From Cylindrotheca closterium (Eukaryota; Bacillariophyta; Bacillariophyceae; Bacillariales; Bacillariaceae), in the NCBI GenBank assembly GCA_933822405.4, contig CAKOGP040001814.1:124001-188000 (forward strand): DNA of 64,000 nt, written 5' to 3'. Below the pieces are notes generated by a model. It made no database searches and had not been told where the DNA came from. It saw only the letters and a list, made by a program, of their open reading frames with translations. The translations under genes and the position numbers were made by a program. This document shows positions 1 through 9,985 of this stretch, in pieces; the first letter of the stretch is position 1, and every line of letters begins with the position of its first letter.

Positions 1-96
1 TCCACGCATACGGACTCTCCTGTGGCTTTCTTGGGCATTTGCTGGATGGTGTGTGGCTACAAGTAGCCAGCCAAAGAGAGCAAGGCAGAGTATCAT
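1..96 (-). CDS. 5' end of a secreted metalloprotease paralogue (partial, runs off the window)
   Basis: Reading the minus strand from an ATG at 94-96 gives 32 codons that run off the left edge. They encode a hydrophobic signal peptide (core LALFGWLLVAT, then AQE), followed by a basic stretch ending RVRMRG. The complete gene at 1007-3497 starts the same way (SLFGWLLLAT, AQE, RFRMRG), so this is the start of a tandem paralogue. The DNA upstream (97 to about 800) also resembles the DNA upstream of the complete gene. Only the signal peptide is visible, so whether the rest is intact cannot be judged here. Confidence 0.7.
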   Translation of the reverse strand, partial: MILCLALFGWLLVATHHPANAQESHRRVRMRG

Positions 97-1006
97 TGTT
101 CAAATTGCGTGAGGTTAAGTTTGTTTTGGCTGAACAACAATTTTGATATTTTATGCAGTCCATTCGTGTTTAACACCCTACTATGATACTACGAGAATAC
201 CCACGACCAAATTGGCACGGCATCAGAACATATATGCCTGTTTTATTTATTGAATAATAAAGCTCGCGCAATTTACATAGGAAATCGCAGACCCACGAAA
301 ATCCGGCGAAACCCAAGACTGAACAGGAGGTGTAGTTTCCTCCTTTAAAAAAAGTCGTAGGGACTGGGGATTTCTCAGCTCTCTGTGCGAAACACATGAA
401 GATGTTGGTCGTGCCTTACCAACTGGAATCTCAAACCGAAGCCAGATGTCTCATGTGTAAATACGCCATCCTTTTCCTTGCTCTGCACCCCGATAGTAGT
501 CGAGAGGTTTACACCCTCAACTGATTAGTGTAGTGTACCCATGTGAAAAAGAGTGGTTGGGTTTTGAAGGCGATGGATGTACCCTAGGCTACAGTACCCT
601 TAAGGGGGCGGGGGTATAACGGCATACCTAAATTACAATTCATCTAGCTGGTAGTGAGATGATGTGGGATCAGAGGGGAAATATGTATGATCTATAGTTT
701 TCTAATCGTACATCTACTGTTGGTGCGCAAATACTCCAAGATAGGCAGCTGTCTGTAGGATAGTACCGGTAGGCGACCGATCAACGTCGAGGACTGGGAA
801 AAGACACAGACTCTCTATGGACACGTGGCTCCTGCAAGTCTACAAACCATTCGGATTGACCTGTCCTTACAATTTCTCATCCAGCCTTCATGCTATATAG
901 TGGATCTAGACATGCATATTCTGGTGTTAAGTTTGACTAAAGTTACCATAGGCTCCTTCTTTACTTCAGAGAATCTCGACAAATTGTGTGAATGCCAGGG
1001 CACTCT
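97..1006. other. intergenic; duplicated upstream region of the protease paralogue
   Basis: No gene is supported. About 225-452 is copy 1 of the promoter-proximal block described at 3632-3874 and 3963-4196. The similarity continues in patches: a GGTAGTGAGATGATG segment near 650 matches one near 4430, and CGATCAACGTCG near 778 matches one near 4580. The right end holds the 3' flank of the protease gene. Confidence 0.6.
225..452. repeat. promoter-proximal repeat, copy 1 of 3
   Basis: This roughly 230-bp block lies just upstream of the partial protease gene. Landmarks shared by all three copies are a TGTTTTATTTA-like segment, GCGAAACCCAAGA, a CCTCCT tract, a TCTCA..TCT.TGTGCGAAAC segment and CCAGATGTCT or a close variant. 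Copies 2 and 3 lie upstream of the complete protease gene. The block marks how far the tandem duplication extended and may hold the promoter. Confidence 0.65.
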
Positions 1007-3497
1007 TTAGAATACATCGCCACCTGGAACAGTGACGGATTCGCCATAGCCGTATTGCCCATCGTGAAAAATTACAACGTTACCATCATACCACAGCTTG
1101 TAGTATGCGTCTACCAGCAGTGCAATAGAGGGTTCGTGAGTCGATTATTGAATAAACAAATGCACAGTCTTGGATTTAACACATCACACCTACCACCGAT
1201 CATTCCATCGCCGTAAGAGTCCATGATTTTGAAAGTATGGACCCCGTCACTGCTCAAGCATTCCGTAGTATCGACGAAGTTTTCACCAGAAGGATAGTTG
1301 CCTCCTTGAACGACAACATTGCCGTTTGGATCGTCAAGCTGCCAGCTCACCTCCTCGCCCCACTCATCTGTTTGAAGCTCCAAACGAAACTCGTGGTTGC
1401 AGGATCCGGTGGGACTATTGACAGGAGGAGAGGTTGGGTTTTGAACCGGCGCCGGAGTTGGATTTGGAACCGGTGCTTGGTTAGGACTCCCAGCTGGTGC
1501 CTCGTTAACTTGACCACCTGGAACAGTCACAGTTTCTCCATCGGCGTACTGTCCGTCATGAGCAATCACAAGATTGCCATCGTACCAGAGCTTATAGTAT
1601 CCACCTGCATTCACCAAAAGGTTCAAATCGACGATGTCTGTGAGATCCTCTGCGAACATGATGTAAACTAGAACTTGGATCCCTTTTCTTACATACCACA
1701 ACACATGCCATCACCGTAGCTGTCCATGATTCTGAAAGTGTGCACCCCATCGCTCTGCAAACATTCGGTGACCTCGATAAAGTTCTCACCAGAAGGATAG
1801 CTACCTCCCTGAACGACAATGTTTCCACTGGGATCTTCAACCTGCCAGTCCACCTCCTCGCCCCACTGGTCGGTCTGCAATTCAAGGCGAAACTCATGCC
1901 CAGTACAATAGTCAGTAGGGTTGTTGACTGGAGGAGAGGTCGGGTTTGGAACTGGGACAGGAGTAATAGGAACCGATGTAGGATTCGGTGTAGGATTCGG
2001 TGTAGGATTCGGAGTAGGATTCGGTGTAGGATTGGGTGTAGGACTTCGAGTAGGATTTGGAGTTGGCTCCGGCGTAGGTTCCGGTGTGGGATTGGGAGTA
2101 TCGTCATTACTGGTACCTTCAATGGACAGACAGTTTCGGGTATTCAGGTGCTCGAGAATGTAATTGGAGGACTCGGAGGAGACACCGTTACTTGCGCTAT
2201 TCACTCTGCCTTCCATAAGAAAGTCGCCGGCATTTTCAGGATCGCTGACGTGATAGGCACCCTGATTTTTAAAACACAGGTTAGATGAGACTGTAGTTTT
2301 AACAATTCTCATTTGATACGGCGCAGACTTACCATGTTGTGTCCCAACTCGTGAGCAAAAACACTGCCCTGTAGTTGCGTGTTGGTGGAGAAGGACAGCT
2401 GATTCACACCATAGGACAACGAATCGCACAACGATGAGACGTAGGCACAACCGATCGCCTACACCAAATGGAGAGAAAGATAGCACAAAGTGAGATGCAA
2501 AGGTGTACAATCAAAGTCCCATCGACCATGTTATACTTACGCTTCCAGGAAAGTCGCGCCCAACAAAAAAGTGAGCTACGTCTCGGTTGACGTTCGCTCT
2601 CGAGCCCTCCCAAAAATCTTGAAAGATTTGAAGTGCACCCCGGGTGCCAGGGCCACCGCACCCAATGTTGTCGGCATTTGCCGCTGCGATGTATGGATCT
2701 TGAGCTTGGGAACAGAATCCTTCGAGGTAAGACAGCCGAACGCGAACGCAGATGGGTTCAAACAGTGTATCAGCTCGAGCAATGAAAAGCTCCACCAGAC
2801 TCCTAGCAGTACTTTCCGAGTTACCAGCAACCTGAGCACAGAAGGTAGAGTCATAAGCAACGGCAACTTCCACGACCTTGAAGGAATTGCAGCTTTCTTG
2901 GAGAAAACGATTGTTTTTGTCCATGAGCTGACTGGTGATAAAGTCGCCTTTTCCTTCACCAAAGTCAAGGGTTCGAAGCTTGTCCTGATCCATGTCTTCT
3001 GGACGAATCGTTACAAGGGTGCCATCTTCAAGGGCCTCCATGAAGACCTCGGAACCATCTTGACTGATAATGTCGATAGATTTGATTTCACCACCATTGT
3101 CGGCGTTGAAGTATCCTTCCTTGGCAACCAACACGGTTTCTCCTTGATCTCCTTTGCTCTTGAACAATCGAATTCGGCGACTTTCATGCTCCAAAACTAA
3201 AGCTTCTCCATCAATCATTATAACAGCGTCCCGAGAATAGACGCTGAATGGCTGCAAGTCACTGAGCGAATACGCTTTGCCATTGGCCTGGACAGTTCCT
3301 GCGACAGAAACCTTCTGTTTCGGTAGATTTGCGTTGGGAAGGATCAAATGGTCCTTCTTGAATTTTTCCAATTTGTCTTTTTCATAGTTGGCGTTTCTTA
3401 ATCCACGCATACGGAACCTCTTGGGGTTCTCTTGAGCATGGACCGGGAGGTGGGTGGCTAGAAGAAGCCAGCCAAAGAGCGAAACCGAAAGGAGCAT
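1007..3497 (-). CDS. secreted metzincin zinc metalloprotease with two C-terminal repeats (5 exons)
   Basis: Five exons read on the minus strand: 3497-2541, 2458-2333, 2261-1697, 1604-1194 and 1110-1007. The four introns are 82, 71, 92 and 83 nt, all GT-AG, and the joined frame is open for 720 residues. A signal peptide is followed by a propeptide-like region, then the catalytic domain. Exon 2 ends in HELGHNM and exon 3 begins GAYH, so splicing creates the complete metzincin motif HExxHxxGxxH (about residues 355-365). GDFLMEG, about 15 residues on, is a candidate Met-turn. A long Pro-Thr linker (PNPT repeats) leads to two copies of a roughly 95-residue module (EFRLELQTD, DGVHTF, MDSYGDGM, YYKLWYDGN). 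The module looks like a secreted binding or adhesion domain and has no function I can name. The start at 3497 is the first in-frame ATG; the open frame upstream lacks an ATG and the paralogue start aligns here. Secreted reprolysin- or gametolysin-like proteases act on cell walls or extracellular proteins, so that role is inferred. Confidence 0.88.
1975..2098 (-). repeat. tandem repeat coding for Pro-Thr linker
   Basis: Repeats of 12 nt (GTAGGATTCGGT and variants on the plus strand) encode PNPT and PEPT units between the protease domain and the first C-terminal module. Such tracts change length by slippage. They probably form a stiff, perhaps glycosylated, stalk. Confidence 0.8.
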
Positions 3498-3631
3498 GGT
3501 GGAAAATGTGAGATTGATTTTGTGGTGTCTAAAAAACAATGCTGATATTTTTATGCAGTCAATTCCTAGTCACACCGTTCCTGTCTGACTTATGAATACC
3601 CACGACCAAATTCCAACAGTAATTTTTAATA

Positions 3632-3874
3632 TATGCCCATTTCATTTATGTAGGACCAATAGTTTCCCCGCAGTTTACATAAGGGAAATCCCAGACTCAC
3701 GAACATCAAGCGAAACCCAAGACTGAACAAAGACGTGTACAATCTCCTCCTCTTCAACAAATATGCAGAATCATCTCAGGCACTTAAGCTTCTCAGTTCT
3801 CTATGCGAAACACACAATAATGTTGGTCTTACCTCACCGCTTGGAATTTCAAACTAAGGCAGATGTCTTCCGAA
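3632..3874. repeat. promoter-proximal repeat, copy 2 of 3
   Basis: This block lies about 135 bp upstream of the complete protease start, a distance like that of copy 1 from the partial gene. It shares GCGAAACCCAAGACTGAAC with copy 1 and TAGGACCAA with copy 3. Confidence 0.65.
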
Positions 3875-3962
3875 TGGCTCTGTCAATATATGGATACAGT
3901 ACTAAACTGTCACACACTCTTGCTCTGTTTCCCGGTGGCAGTCGAGAGGGAAACCTAACATT

Positions 3963-4196
3963 CATGCCTGTTTTATTTAGGACCAACAGCTTCACCCCCA
4001 CTTTTACATATGTAGGAAATCATAGACTCAGGAACATCTAGCGAAACCCAAGATTGAAAAAAGGCGTATTGCCTCCTCCTCTTAAACAAGTATATAGAAG
4101 TATCATAGGGATTTGAGTTTCTCAATTCTTTGTGCGAAACCCACATCAACGTTTCTTGCCTCACCGCCTGGAATCCCAAACCCAAGCCAGATGTCT
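3963..4196. repeat. promoter-proximal repeat, copy 3 of 3
   Basis: This extra copy of the block has no protease gene directly downstream; copy 2 follows it instead. It suggests a deleted intermediate gene copy or a duplication of promoter DNA alone. Confidence 0.6.
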
Positions 4197-4816
4197 CCTT
4201 CTGATTGGCTACTACTAGGTATACTACCATGTCGCCATCATTGATACGACGATAATAAATAGTCGCAACCTCTTGATATGTATCCCAGTTGCAGCTTCCC
4301 ATTTGAGCAGCTGTAATGTGAAGAAAACAAGAGGGAACATAAAGACGACGTACTAGTAGGTACTCTTAGCAGACGGGCGCCGACGAGGAGCTGTACTAGA
4401 GTAGCATACATTGCAATTCAAGTACCTGGTAGTGAGATGATGGGTCAGTGGCAAATTGTACCCGTCATAGATTGTTTTATGGTTGGATATCTACCGTTGG
4501 ACTGGAAATGGTCAATACACATCCAAGAAGGTAGTGGAGTAGACAACTGAATATAAAATAACTTGCTCTCAGTCGACTCAATCGATCAACGTCGGGGTTT
4601 TTTTTTCGTTCAATATTATATAATATGCAAATTCGTCGAGTGTCGAGTCATTTGCTGTTCACAATGGCCCATTCTGTCTAAAAAAAGAAAACAGTTACAA
4701 GGGAATAATCCTTCTCTACCATGACGATCACCTGTTTGCACAAAGCTTGAAGAAATAAAACAGTTTGAGAGCAATCCAAAGTCTCCCTTGGTTGAGTTGG
4801 CATCCTTCAGATAACA

Positions 4817-7800
4817 ATGAATCATCCTGGGAAGAGGCCACGTAACCCGCCGGCATCTGGCGCTAGGCCAGTCAATCTCCCACAAAGAGGGAGAATGAAA
4901 GTAGTGGTTCACAATGGAAAGCAGTTGTATCAATGGGATCAGACAACCAATCAAGTATTCATTGAAATCATCGCCCCACCACCAGACGCTTCAGTCTTTT
5001 GCAATATCAACGAAAATTATGTCCAGCTCGGGGCTCAGAGACCTGGACTTCCCACGGCGTGGTATCTGAACCATGACACAGGGGGCGCTGTGAACAAAGA
5101 CGAGTCTTATTGGAGAAAGAGCAAGGAAACATGTAAAATTGTTCTCACGAAAGCAAACCCAGGGGTTGTTTGGCGATTTGCCCTAAAGGACGACCGTGAT
5201 GAGTCAAGACAGCAGAAATCAAATCTACCTACATCGCGACCTCCGCAACCAATGGATCGGGTGCGGAGTCCAGTGCTACGACAGCAGCAACAACAGCGAG
5301 CATTACCTACAAAGTCAAGACCGCCATTTCGTGGGAGAGGAGTAGAGAGAGCAACCAAACAAGATCCTCCAACTACTTCGAAATCCACTAGCCCCATGCG
5401 CTCCCCATCTTTAGCAGCGCCGAAACCACAGCAGATGCAGCAGCAACAGACAACGGCACGGTCCCCTTCCTCTGGGCGAAGGCGAGCAAGGCCTGTTGTC
5501 ACAAGTGCGACACCAGTCAGAGCAAAATCAACAAGCTCTTTGTTTTCTCCCCTCCAATCGGCGGGACAACTGCCACAGCAGCGCCAGCAGCCAAAACCGT
5601 CGAGATCACCTTCACCGGGGCGGCGAAAATCAAGACTTGCCAAGGAGGCACGTCCATCGCCGGTCAAGGCCAAGTCAACGAGTGCGCTGCCACCATCACC
5701 TGCTGCCATAGACCAACCACAGCAGCAAGCCATGACGGCCAGATCGACATCACCTGGACGACGAAAAGGAAGACCAACCCATGCATATCCTCCCCCAAGC
5801 CACTCGACAACTGCCCAGCGGCCGCAAGACCAACGGCCCAAGAAATCGAAATCAATGTCACCTGGGCGACGACGACGATCTGGAAAGGAAAACGTCCCGT
5901 CTTCCGAGAAAGAGACACCACGTGCATCTTTTCTTGATCGATTCAAAGCGTCGAAAGAAGGACAGCTGCAACAAGGTCGACAGCCTGCGGCAAAGAGAAA
6001 ATCCGATTTCCCGCCATCGCTTCTCGATGCTCTTGAGCTCGAGCTTGCTGGCATTGCTGATAAAGATGAGGAACATCCCCCTTCACCGACTCAACGAAAA
6101 CCGTCATCATCCAAGGAAGAATCGTCCTTTCCAGCCAAGGCAAAGCGGGCAGTTTCTTTTCTAACTCCACCGAGAGAGTCTGAAAAAAAGCAACAGCCAG
6201 AGACATCGCGATCATCTGCAGCGGAAGAAATAAACGCCAAACCAACCAACGCTGATCCTTCATCACAAACGAAGGGTAGGTCCTCCTCCTCCTTCCGTTC
6301 ACCGTTGTCGGTGATACGGCAACGACAGCAGAAGCGGCCAGACGAACCGACACCGTCGCAAAGAAAAGAAGACAAATCAAAACGAAATCTCACGAGGCCC
6401 AAGTCACCTTCACCCGAGCGACGAAAAGATAGAGTTACAAAGACAGACCCTACGTCCAAAGTTCGCAGCTCACTCCGCACTCCACCTAGTTCAAATTATC
6501 CCAAAGGTGACCACAAATCGAAATCGAATCCAAAAGGTAGAAATTCCAACCAACAGACCGTGGCCATTGTTGGACAGCCTACCGAAATAAATAGCATCGG
6601 TCGCGGAAATCCAAGACCATCCTTAGCACAAGGGCCGTACATGCAGAAGTTACTCGAGGCGAAAGAGCTTGAATTGAAGTCACAAGAAGATCTGGTGCAA
6701 AAGCTCAATCGAAAAATCAACCAGTTGGAGGATATTATTGCTACACGTCGCCATCAGGACAAATCAAGAACGAAACGCAATGAAAACATAGCCTTGACGG
6801 TTGATGACCTCGAAGACCAATTGAATCAATCCGAAGCTGAACATCAACGTGAGCTCGAAAGATTAGAGAAGTTGAATCGTCGGGTCACAGCGGAACTGCA
6901 AGAGCAGACAGCATTGGTCAAAAGTATGAACAGAGAGTTGGGCAAGACCGAATACAAAATGGTAAAGCAACGCCGACTTGCGGAATTGCAGGCTCGAGAA
7001 ATTCGGGACAGGGAATCTCTGATCGAATCGTTACAAGATCAATTGAAAGAAGATGGAGAAATGGAACATTCTGATCACCGAGTAATGGCGGAGCTACAAA
7101 AGCAAGTGAATCGAGTGAAAACTATGAAACAGGGAATGAAGGAATACAAACGACTATGGAACGAACAACGTCAATTTGCAGACATGCAATCTCAGCAGAT
7201 TATGGAAAAGCAAGAAGTTCTTAATATTTTGTCTGCCAAATTGGAAAGGGCAAACCGTCGGACCTTGGAAATGGAATATGAACGAAAACTTGATCACTTG
7301 GATAACATTGACAGGAATCGGGCACTGGCCGAAAGTCAGGCGCGTCTTGAGGAACTGCAAAGGGAACACAAACAAGCCCTCGAAAAGACTTGGAGTCTAG
7401 AATCAGAACTGAAGGAACAAGTTCAAAATTGGAACGAAATGGAGAAAGTCATGGCCGAGACCCACGCAGAGATGGCGTGGATGTCGGAAAACCTGGATCC
7501 CGATAATAGGTACGAAGAACATTTGGTCAAGAAGGCAATAAGAGAATTGATCGAGAAGAGGCCGGATGGACAAGCTCGGGAGAGAATTAAGCAACTGGAT
7601 TCAGAAATTGAGGAGCAGGAACGAGATTGGATCCAGTTGGAGAAAGAGTTGGATTTCGCACAAGGAAAGGTTGCTTCGATGGGGAGGCAATTGAGTTCGA
7701 AAAAGTTATCCGACTATATTCTTCCTGACACTCCCAGAGCTTCCGTGAATGAACATCTCGATCGTATGTCAATGAAGATGATGAGTGCTCGAAATCAATT

Positions 7801-7897
7801 GGAGGAAGCGAAGCGGCGAAGAATAGCACATTCGCAACGGCGGGAACCACATCTGCTTGAAAATGATCCGCCTGGAAGAGGAGATCGAGGCTATTAA
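4817..7897 (+). CDS. CS (p23/NudC-like) domain protein with basic low-complexity region and long coiled coil
   Basis: A single open frame of 1,026 residues. Residues about 37-123 resemble a CS domain: LYQWDQ at the start, the strand FIEIIAPP, a VNKDESYW segment matching the xDESYW of NudC and p23 proteins, then IVLTKANPG and VVW. CS domains bind HSP90, other chaperones or client proteins. Residues about 125-600 are basic and rich in Ser, Pro and Gln with repeated SPGRRK-type units, probably disordered. Residues about 620-1010 are rich in Glu, Lys, Gln and Leu with heptad character, predicted as a long coiled coil. No signal peptide or membrane segment is seen, so a cytosolic or cytoskeletal scaffold is likely. 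The exact role is unknown. Confidence 0.8.
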   Translation: MNHPGKRPRNPPASGARPVNLPQRGRMKVVVHNGKQLYQWDQTTNQVFIEIIAPPPDASVFCNINENYVQLGAQRPGLPTAWYLNHDTGGAVNKDESYWRKSKETCKIVLTKANPGVVWRFALKDDRDESRQQKSNLPTSRPPQPMDRVRSPVLRQQQQQRALPTKSRPPFRGRGVERATKQDPPTTSKSTSPMRSPSLAAPKPQQMQQQQTTARSPSSGRRRARPVVTSATPVRAKSTSSLFSPLQSAGQLPQQRQQPKPSRSPSPGRRKSRLAKEARPSPVKAKSTSALPPSPAAIDQPQQQAMTARSTSPGRRKGRPTHAYPPPSHSTTAQRPQDQRPKKSKSMSPGRRRRSGKENVPSSEKETPRASFLDRFKASKEGQLQQGRQPAAKRKSDFPPSLLDALELELAGIADKDEEHPPSPTQRKPSSSKEESSFPAKAKRAVSFLTPPRESEKKQQPETSRSSAAEEINAKPTNADPSSQTKGRSSSSFRSPLSVIRQRQQKRPDEPTPSQRKEDKSKRNLTRPKSPSPERRKDRVTKTDPTSKVRSSLRTPPSSNYPKGDHKSKSNPKGRNSNQQTVAIVGQPTEINSIGRGNPRPSLAQGPYMQKLLEAKELELKSQEDLVQKLNRKINQLEDIIATRRHQDKSRTKRNENIALTVDDLEDQLNQSEAEHQRELERLEKLNRRVTAELQEQTALVKSMNRELGKTEYKMVKQRRLAELQAREIRDRESLIESLQDQLKEDGEMEHSDHRVMAELQKQVNRVKTMKQGMKEYKRLWNEQRQFADMQSQQIMEKQEVLNILSAKLERANRRTLEMEYERKLDHLDNIDRNRALAESQARLEELQREHKQALEKTWSLESELKEQVQNWNEMEKVMAETHAEMAWMSENLDPDNRYEEHLVKKAIRELIEKRPDGQARERIKQLDSEIEEQERDWIQLEKELDFAQGKVASMGRQLSSKKLSDYILPDTPRASVNEHLDRMSMKMMSARNQLEEAKRRRIAHSQRREPHLLENDPPGRGDRGY

Positions 7898-8007
7898 AGG
7901 TTTTAGAAAAAGTGTTTGCAGACCCAGTCCTTTTCTTGTCTCTATTGGTATTAACAACTCTATTGTCTATAACATAATGTATGTAGTAACTGTTGTTGCA
8001 TGGAAAT

Positions 8008-8857
8008 CTATGTCATCGAATATGGGAGTTTCGTTTGCCGAAACTGTGTTCGATTCTCTACCGTGGATATATCTGAGGCATTCCCAGCCTCTACCGCGTC
8101 CATTCGTCCTTTTACCAAGCCTTCACGTGCGAAAGTGAGGTCATCGTCTAGTGATTTTTTCTGACGATAAGGTTTACAGCGAAAGTGAAAAAGGTGAGCT
8201 ATTTTTTGCCGCGACTTTTTGATTTTCACATTGCCAACTATACAGTCGAATTGCACTTACTCTTCCCCTACTCAAAACGACAGCAAGTAACCCAGCGCCG
8301 AGAAGGAACGCTAGAAGTCCATGGTAAAATGTTATGTCACTTGATACCGAAATTCCAGAAAAGGTGGTACCAGTCGTAGCATCCGTGCTATTCACCAAGG
8401 CAGCTGAATATACCACTGTGTCTTGGCACTCGTCCTCTTCATAGCCAGAAATACAAAGTGGACAAGATCCGTCATTCAACTTTTTGCATGCCTCCAAGCA
8501 TTTGGTGTCGTTCCCACAGCTCGATAGGGAACCAAAAAATGTACACGACGAGTTACTACTTTTCAAGGACCGTCTGGAAGCAGTGGAAGAGCAGTCATAC
8601 CATTGACACAAATGCTGCTTGCTTTCCTTTGCGCAATCTGGTTCTGGACAGAAGGGTCCTGGTCCTCTGCAAAGTTTGAGGGAGTCTTTTGGATGAAACC
8701 AGCGATACAAGAAATGAGAATCATTTGTGTTACAGCTTTAAAAATAATTAAACCAACATCGCTCACATAGTAAGTTCGAAAATTCAAATGCTACGGTATT
8801 GTTCAATGAAAGGAGGAGGCAGAAAAGACTCCAATAATGCAGCTTTCGGTTCATCAT
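8008..8857 (-). CDS. cysteine-rich type I membrane protein (3 exons)
   Basis: Exons read 8857-8767, 8685-8261 and 8160-8008. The introns are 81 and 100 nt, both GT-AG, and the joined frame gives 222 residues. The start is the first of two adjacent ATG codons. A signal peptide ending near NTVAFEF is followed by NLL, where a phase-1 intron lies. Then comes a short ectodomain with about 14 cysteines (PFCPEPDC, CGNDTKCLEACKKLNDGSCPLC) and one membrane segment (LLAFLLGAGLLAVVL). The third exon gives a basic-acidic cytosolic tail (KKSLDDDLTF). The last junction is the least certain: without splicing, the frame would end soon after the membrane segment. The neighbouring gene at 9137-9985 has the same plan and the same first intron. 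No known domain was recognised. Confidence 0.72.
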
Positions 8858-9136
8858 GGTCCAGTATTTTTGAATGGACATCGTTTTGCAAATCGACCAA
8901 AAAAAGTATTCAAAATTGCAACGACTGACTGTGGCCCGCGCGCGCGTCCAAAATTTGGACTTTCGCTGACGTCACTGGTATTTTCGGCAATTCCACATTC
9001 CAAACAGAAAAGTGCTTTCACTACAATCTCTAGAGTATGATAGTAGTTTGGAATATATAACTTCTATTAGCACTATTAAATTACATAGACAGCATGTTCA
9101 GATAGCTGTCGTCCCTTGATACTGTATAAATGTCCC
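8858..9136. other. intergenic, no feature seen
   Basis: This is the upstream region of the 8008-8857 gene and the downstream region of the 9137-9985 gene. A GCGCGCGCG run occurs near 8938. Nothing else is supported. Confidence 0.4.
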
Positions 9137-9985
9137 TTAGACAACTTGGTCATCTTGCTCCAATTGATAGGAGGAAGCATCGACTGGCTTTTTTTTCGAA
9201 AAGTTAGGAACACCTCGTGTGAATAGTCGCATTCTCCTATCCAAAGATCCAGTCAGAGCATGATCTGGCTTCTTTTTGCTCTTTCGATGAAGCATAACAT
9301 TGGCCAAAATCACAGCAGCCACAAGAGCCACGGCGACAAGCGAAATCACAGTGAACCAGGTCTTGGCCGTGCTGGACTCACTAGTGGTGGTAGCACTCCC
9401 AGAGCTTGCGGCCTGAGAAACCACACTACTAGTACCGCTGCCAGAACTGCCCGAACTGGAACTAGATCCACTAGAGCCACCTCCAGAACCAGAACCAGAA
9501 GAGCCGCTACCACTACCACTACCGCTGCCGCCACTGCTGCTGCTAGTACCAGAAACAGAAATGTAGTTGCAACGTGGGTCGTTGCACTTTCCGTAGCTAA
9601 ATGCCGTAGAGCAGTCTCCTTCCTCGCACTTATAAACTTGCTGGCATGTTCCTTCTTCGCAGGAAAAGTAGCAGCCAGTGTCACCAGCCTTACAGCGAGC
9701 AAAATCGCAACCGGAATCGTCTTGGGAGCACTGCTTATATTTTCCGTGGCATTCATGAATCTTGATTCCAGGCCCACACATCGGTGGAGGACAAAGAGGC
9801 ATATGTGGACAGACATGGACCTTATCTACAATAGAACAGAAATTTTTGAGAAATTGTGGAAGATCAATTCGTCGATCAACGTGGGACTTTGTCTTACATA
9901 GCAAATTCTCATAGTTGAAGGCCCATCCTGATGGCAGAGCAATTAGAAAGATAAGGAGAGCTTGTGAAGCTTGTCGTAACGTCAT
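9137..9985 (-). CDS. cysteine-rich type I membrane protein with Ser-Gly stalk (2 exons)
   Basis: Exons read 9985-9898 and 9825-9137 with a 72-nt GT-AG intron, giving 258 residues. The signal peptide (LLIFLIALPSGWAF) is followed by NYENLL and a phase-1 intron, exactly as in the paralogue at 8008-8857. The ectodomain has 20 or so cysteines in short spacings (CPHMPLCPPPMCGPG, DDSGCDFARCKAGDTGCYFSC), then a Ser-Gly tract of about 40 residues. One membrane helix (VISLVAVALVAAVILANVML) precedes a basic tail (HRKSKKKPDHAL). The intron reads through in frame, so a longer unspliced product of 282 residues is formally possible. The matching intron in the paralogue argues for splicing. A cell-surface adhesion or receptor role is only a guess. 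Confidence 0.75.
   Translation of the reverse strand: MTLRQASQALLIFLIALPSGWAFNYENLLCKTKSHVDRRIDLPQFLKNFCSIVDKVHVCPHMPLCPPPMCGPGIKIHECHGKYKQCSQDDSGCDFARCKAGDTGCYFSCEEGTCQQVYKCEEGDCSTAFSYGKCNDPRCNYISVSGTSSSSGGSGSGSGSGSSGSGSGGGSSGSSSSSGSSGSGTSSVVSQAASSGSATTTSESSTAKTWFTVISLVAVALVAAVILANVMLHRKSKKKPDHALTGSLDRRMRLFTRGVPNFSKKKPVDASSYQLEQDDQVV

Larger units (their letters stand above)
3498..4816. other. intergenic; repeated promoter blocks
   Basis: Between the protease gene (minus) and the CS-domain gene (plus) lie copies 2 and 3 of the promoter-proximal block and matches to 640-790. Short open frames here lie within the repeated DNA and are not supported as genes. A run of T at 4599-4606 precedes an AT-rich stretch near 4610. 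Confidence 0.55.

Noticed and set aside
1237..2288. Long plus-strand open frames opposite the metalloprotease exons
   Set aside because: They are mirror frames of the PT repeats and C-terminal modules, with no start context or family similarity.
3973..4302. Minus-strand frame of 109 codons upstream of the protease gene
   Set aside because: It lies in the triplicated promoter block, and the frame is not kept in the other copies.
5107..6054. 315-codon minus-strand frame inside the CS-domain gene
   Set aside because: It is the complement of the low-complexity SPGRRK region. Its Cys/Gly/Arg composition is a by-product of that repeat.
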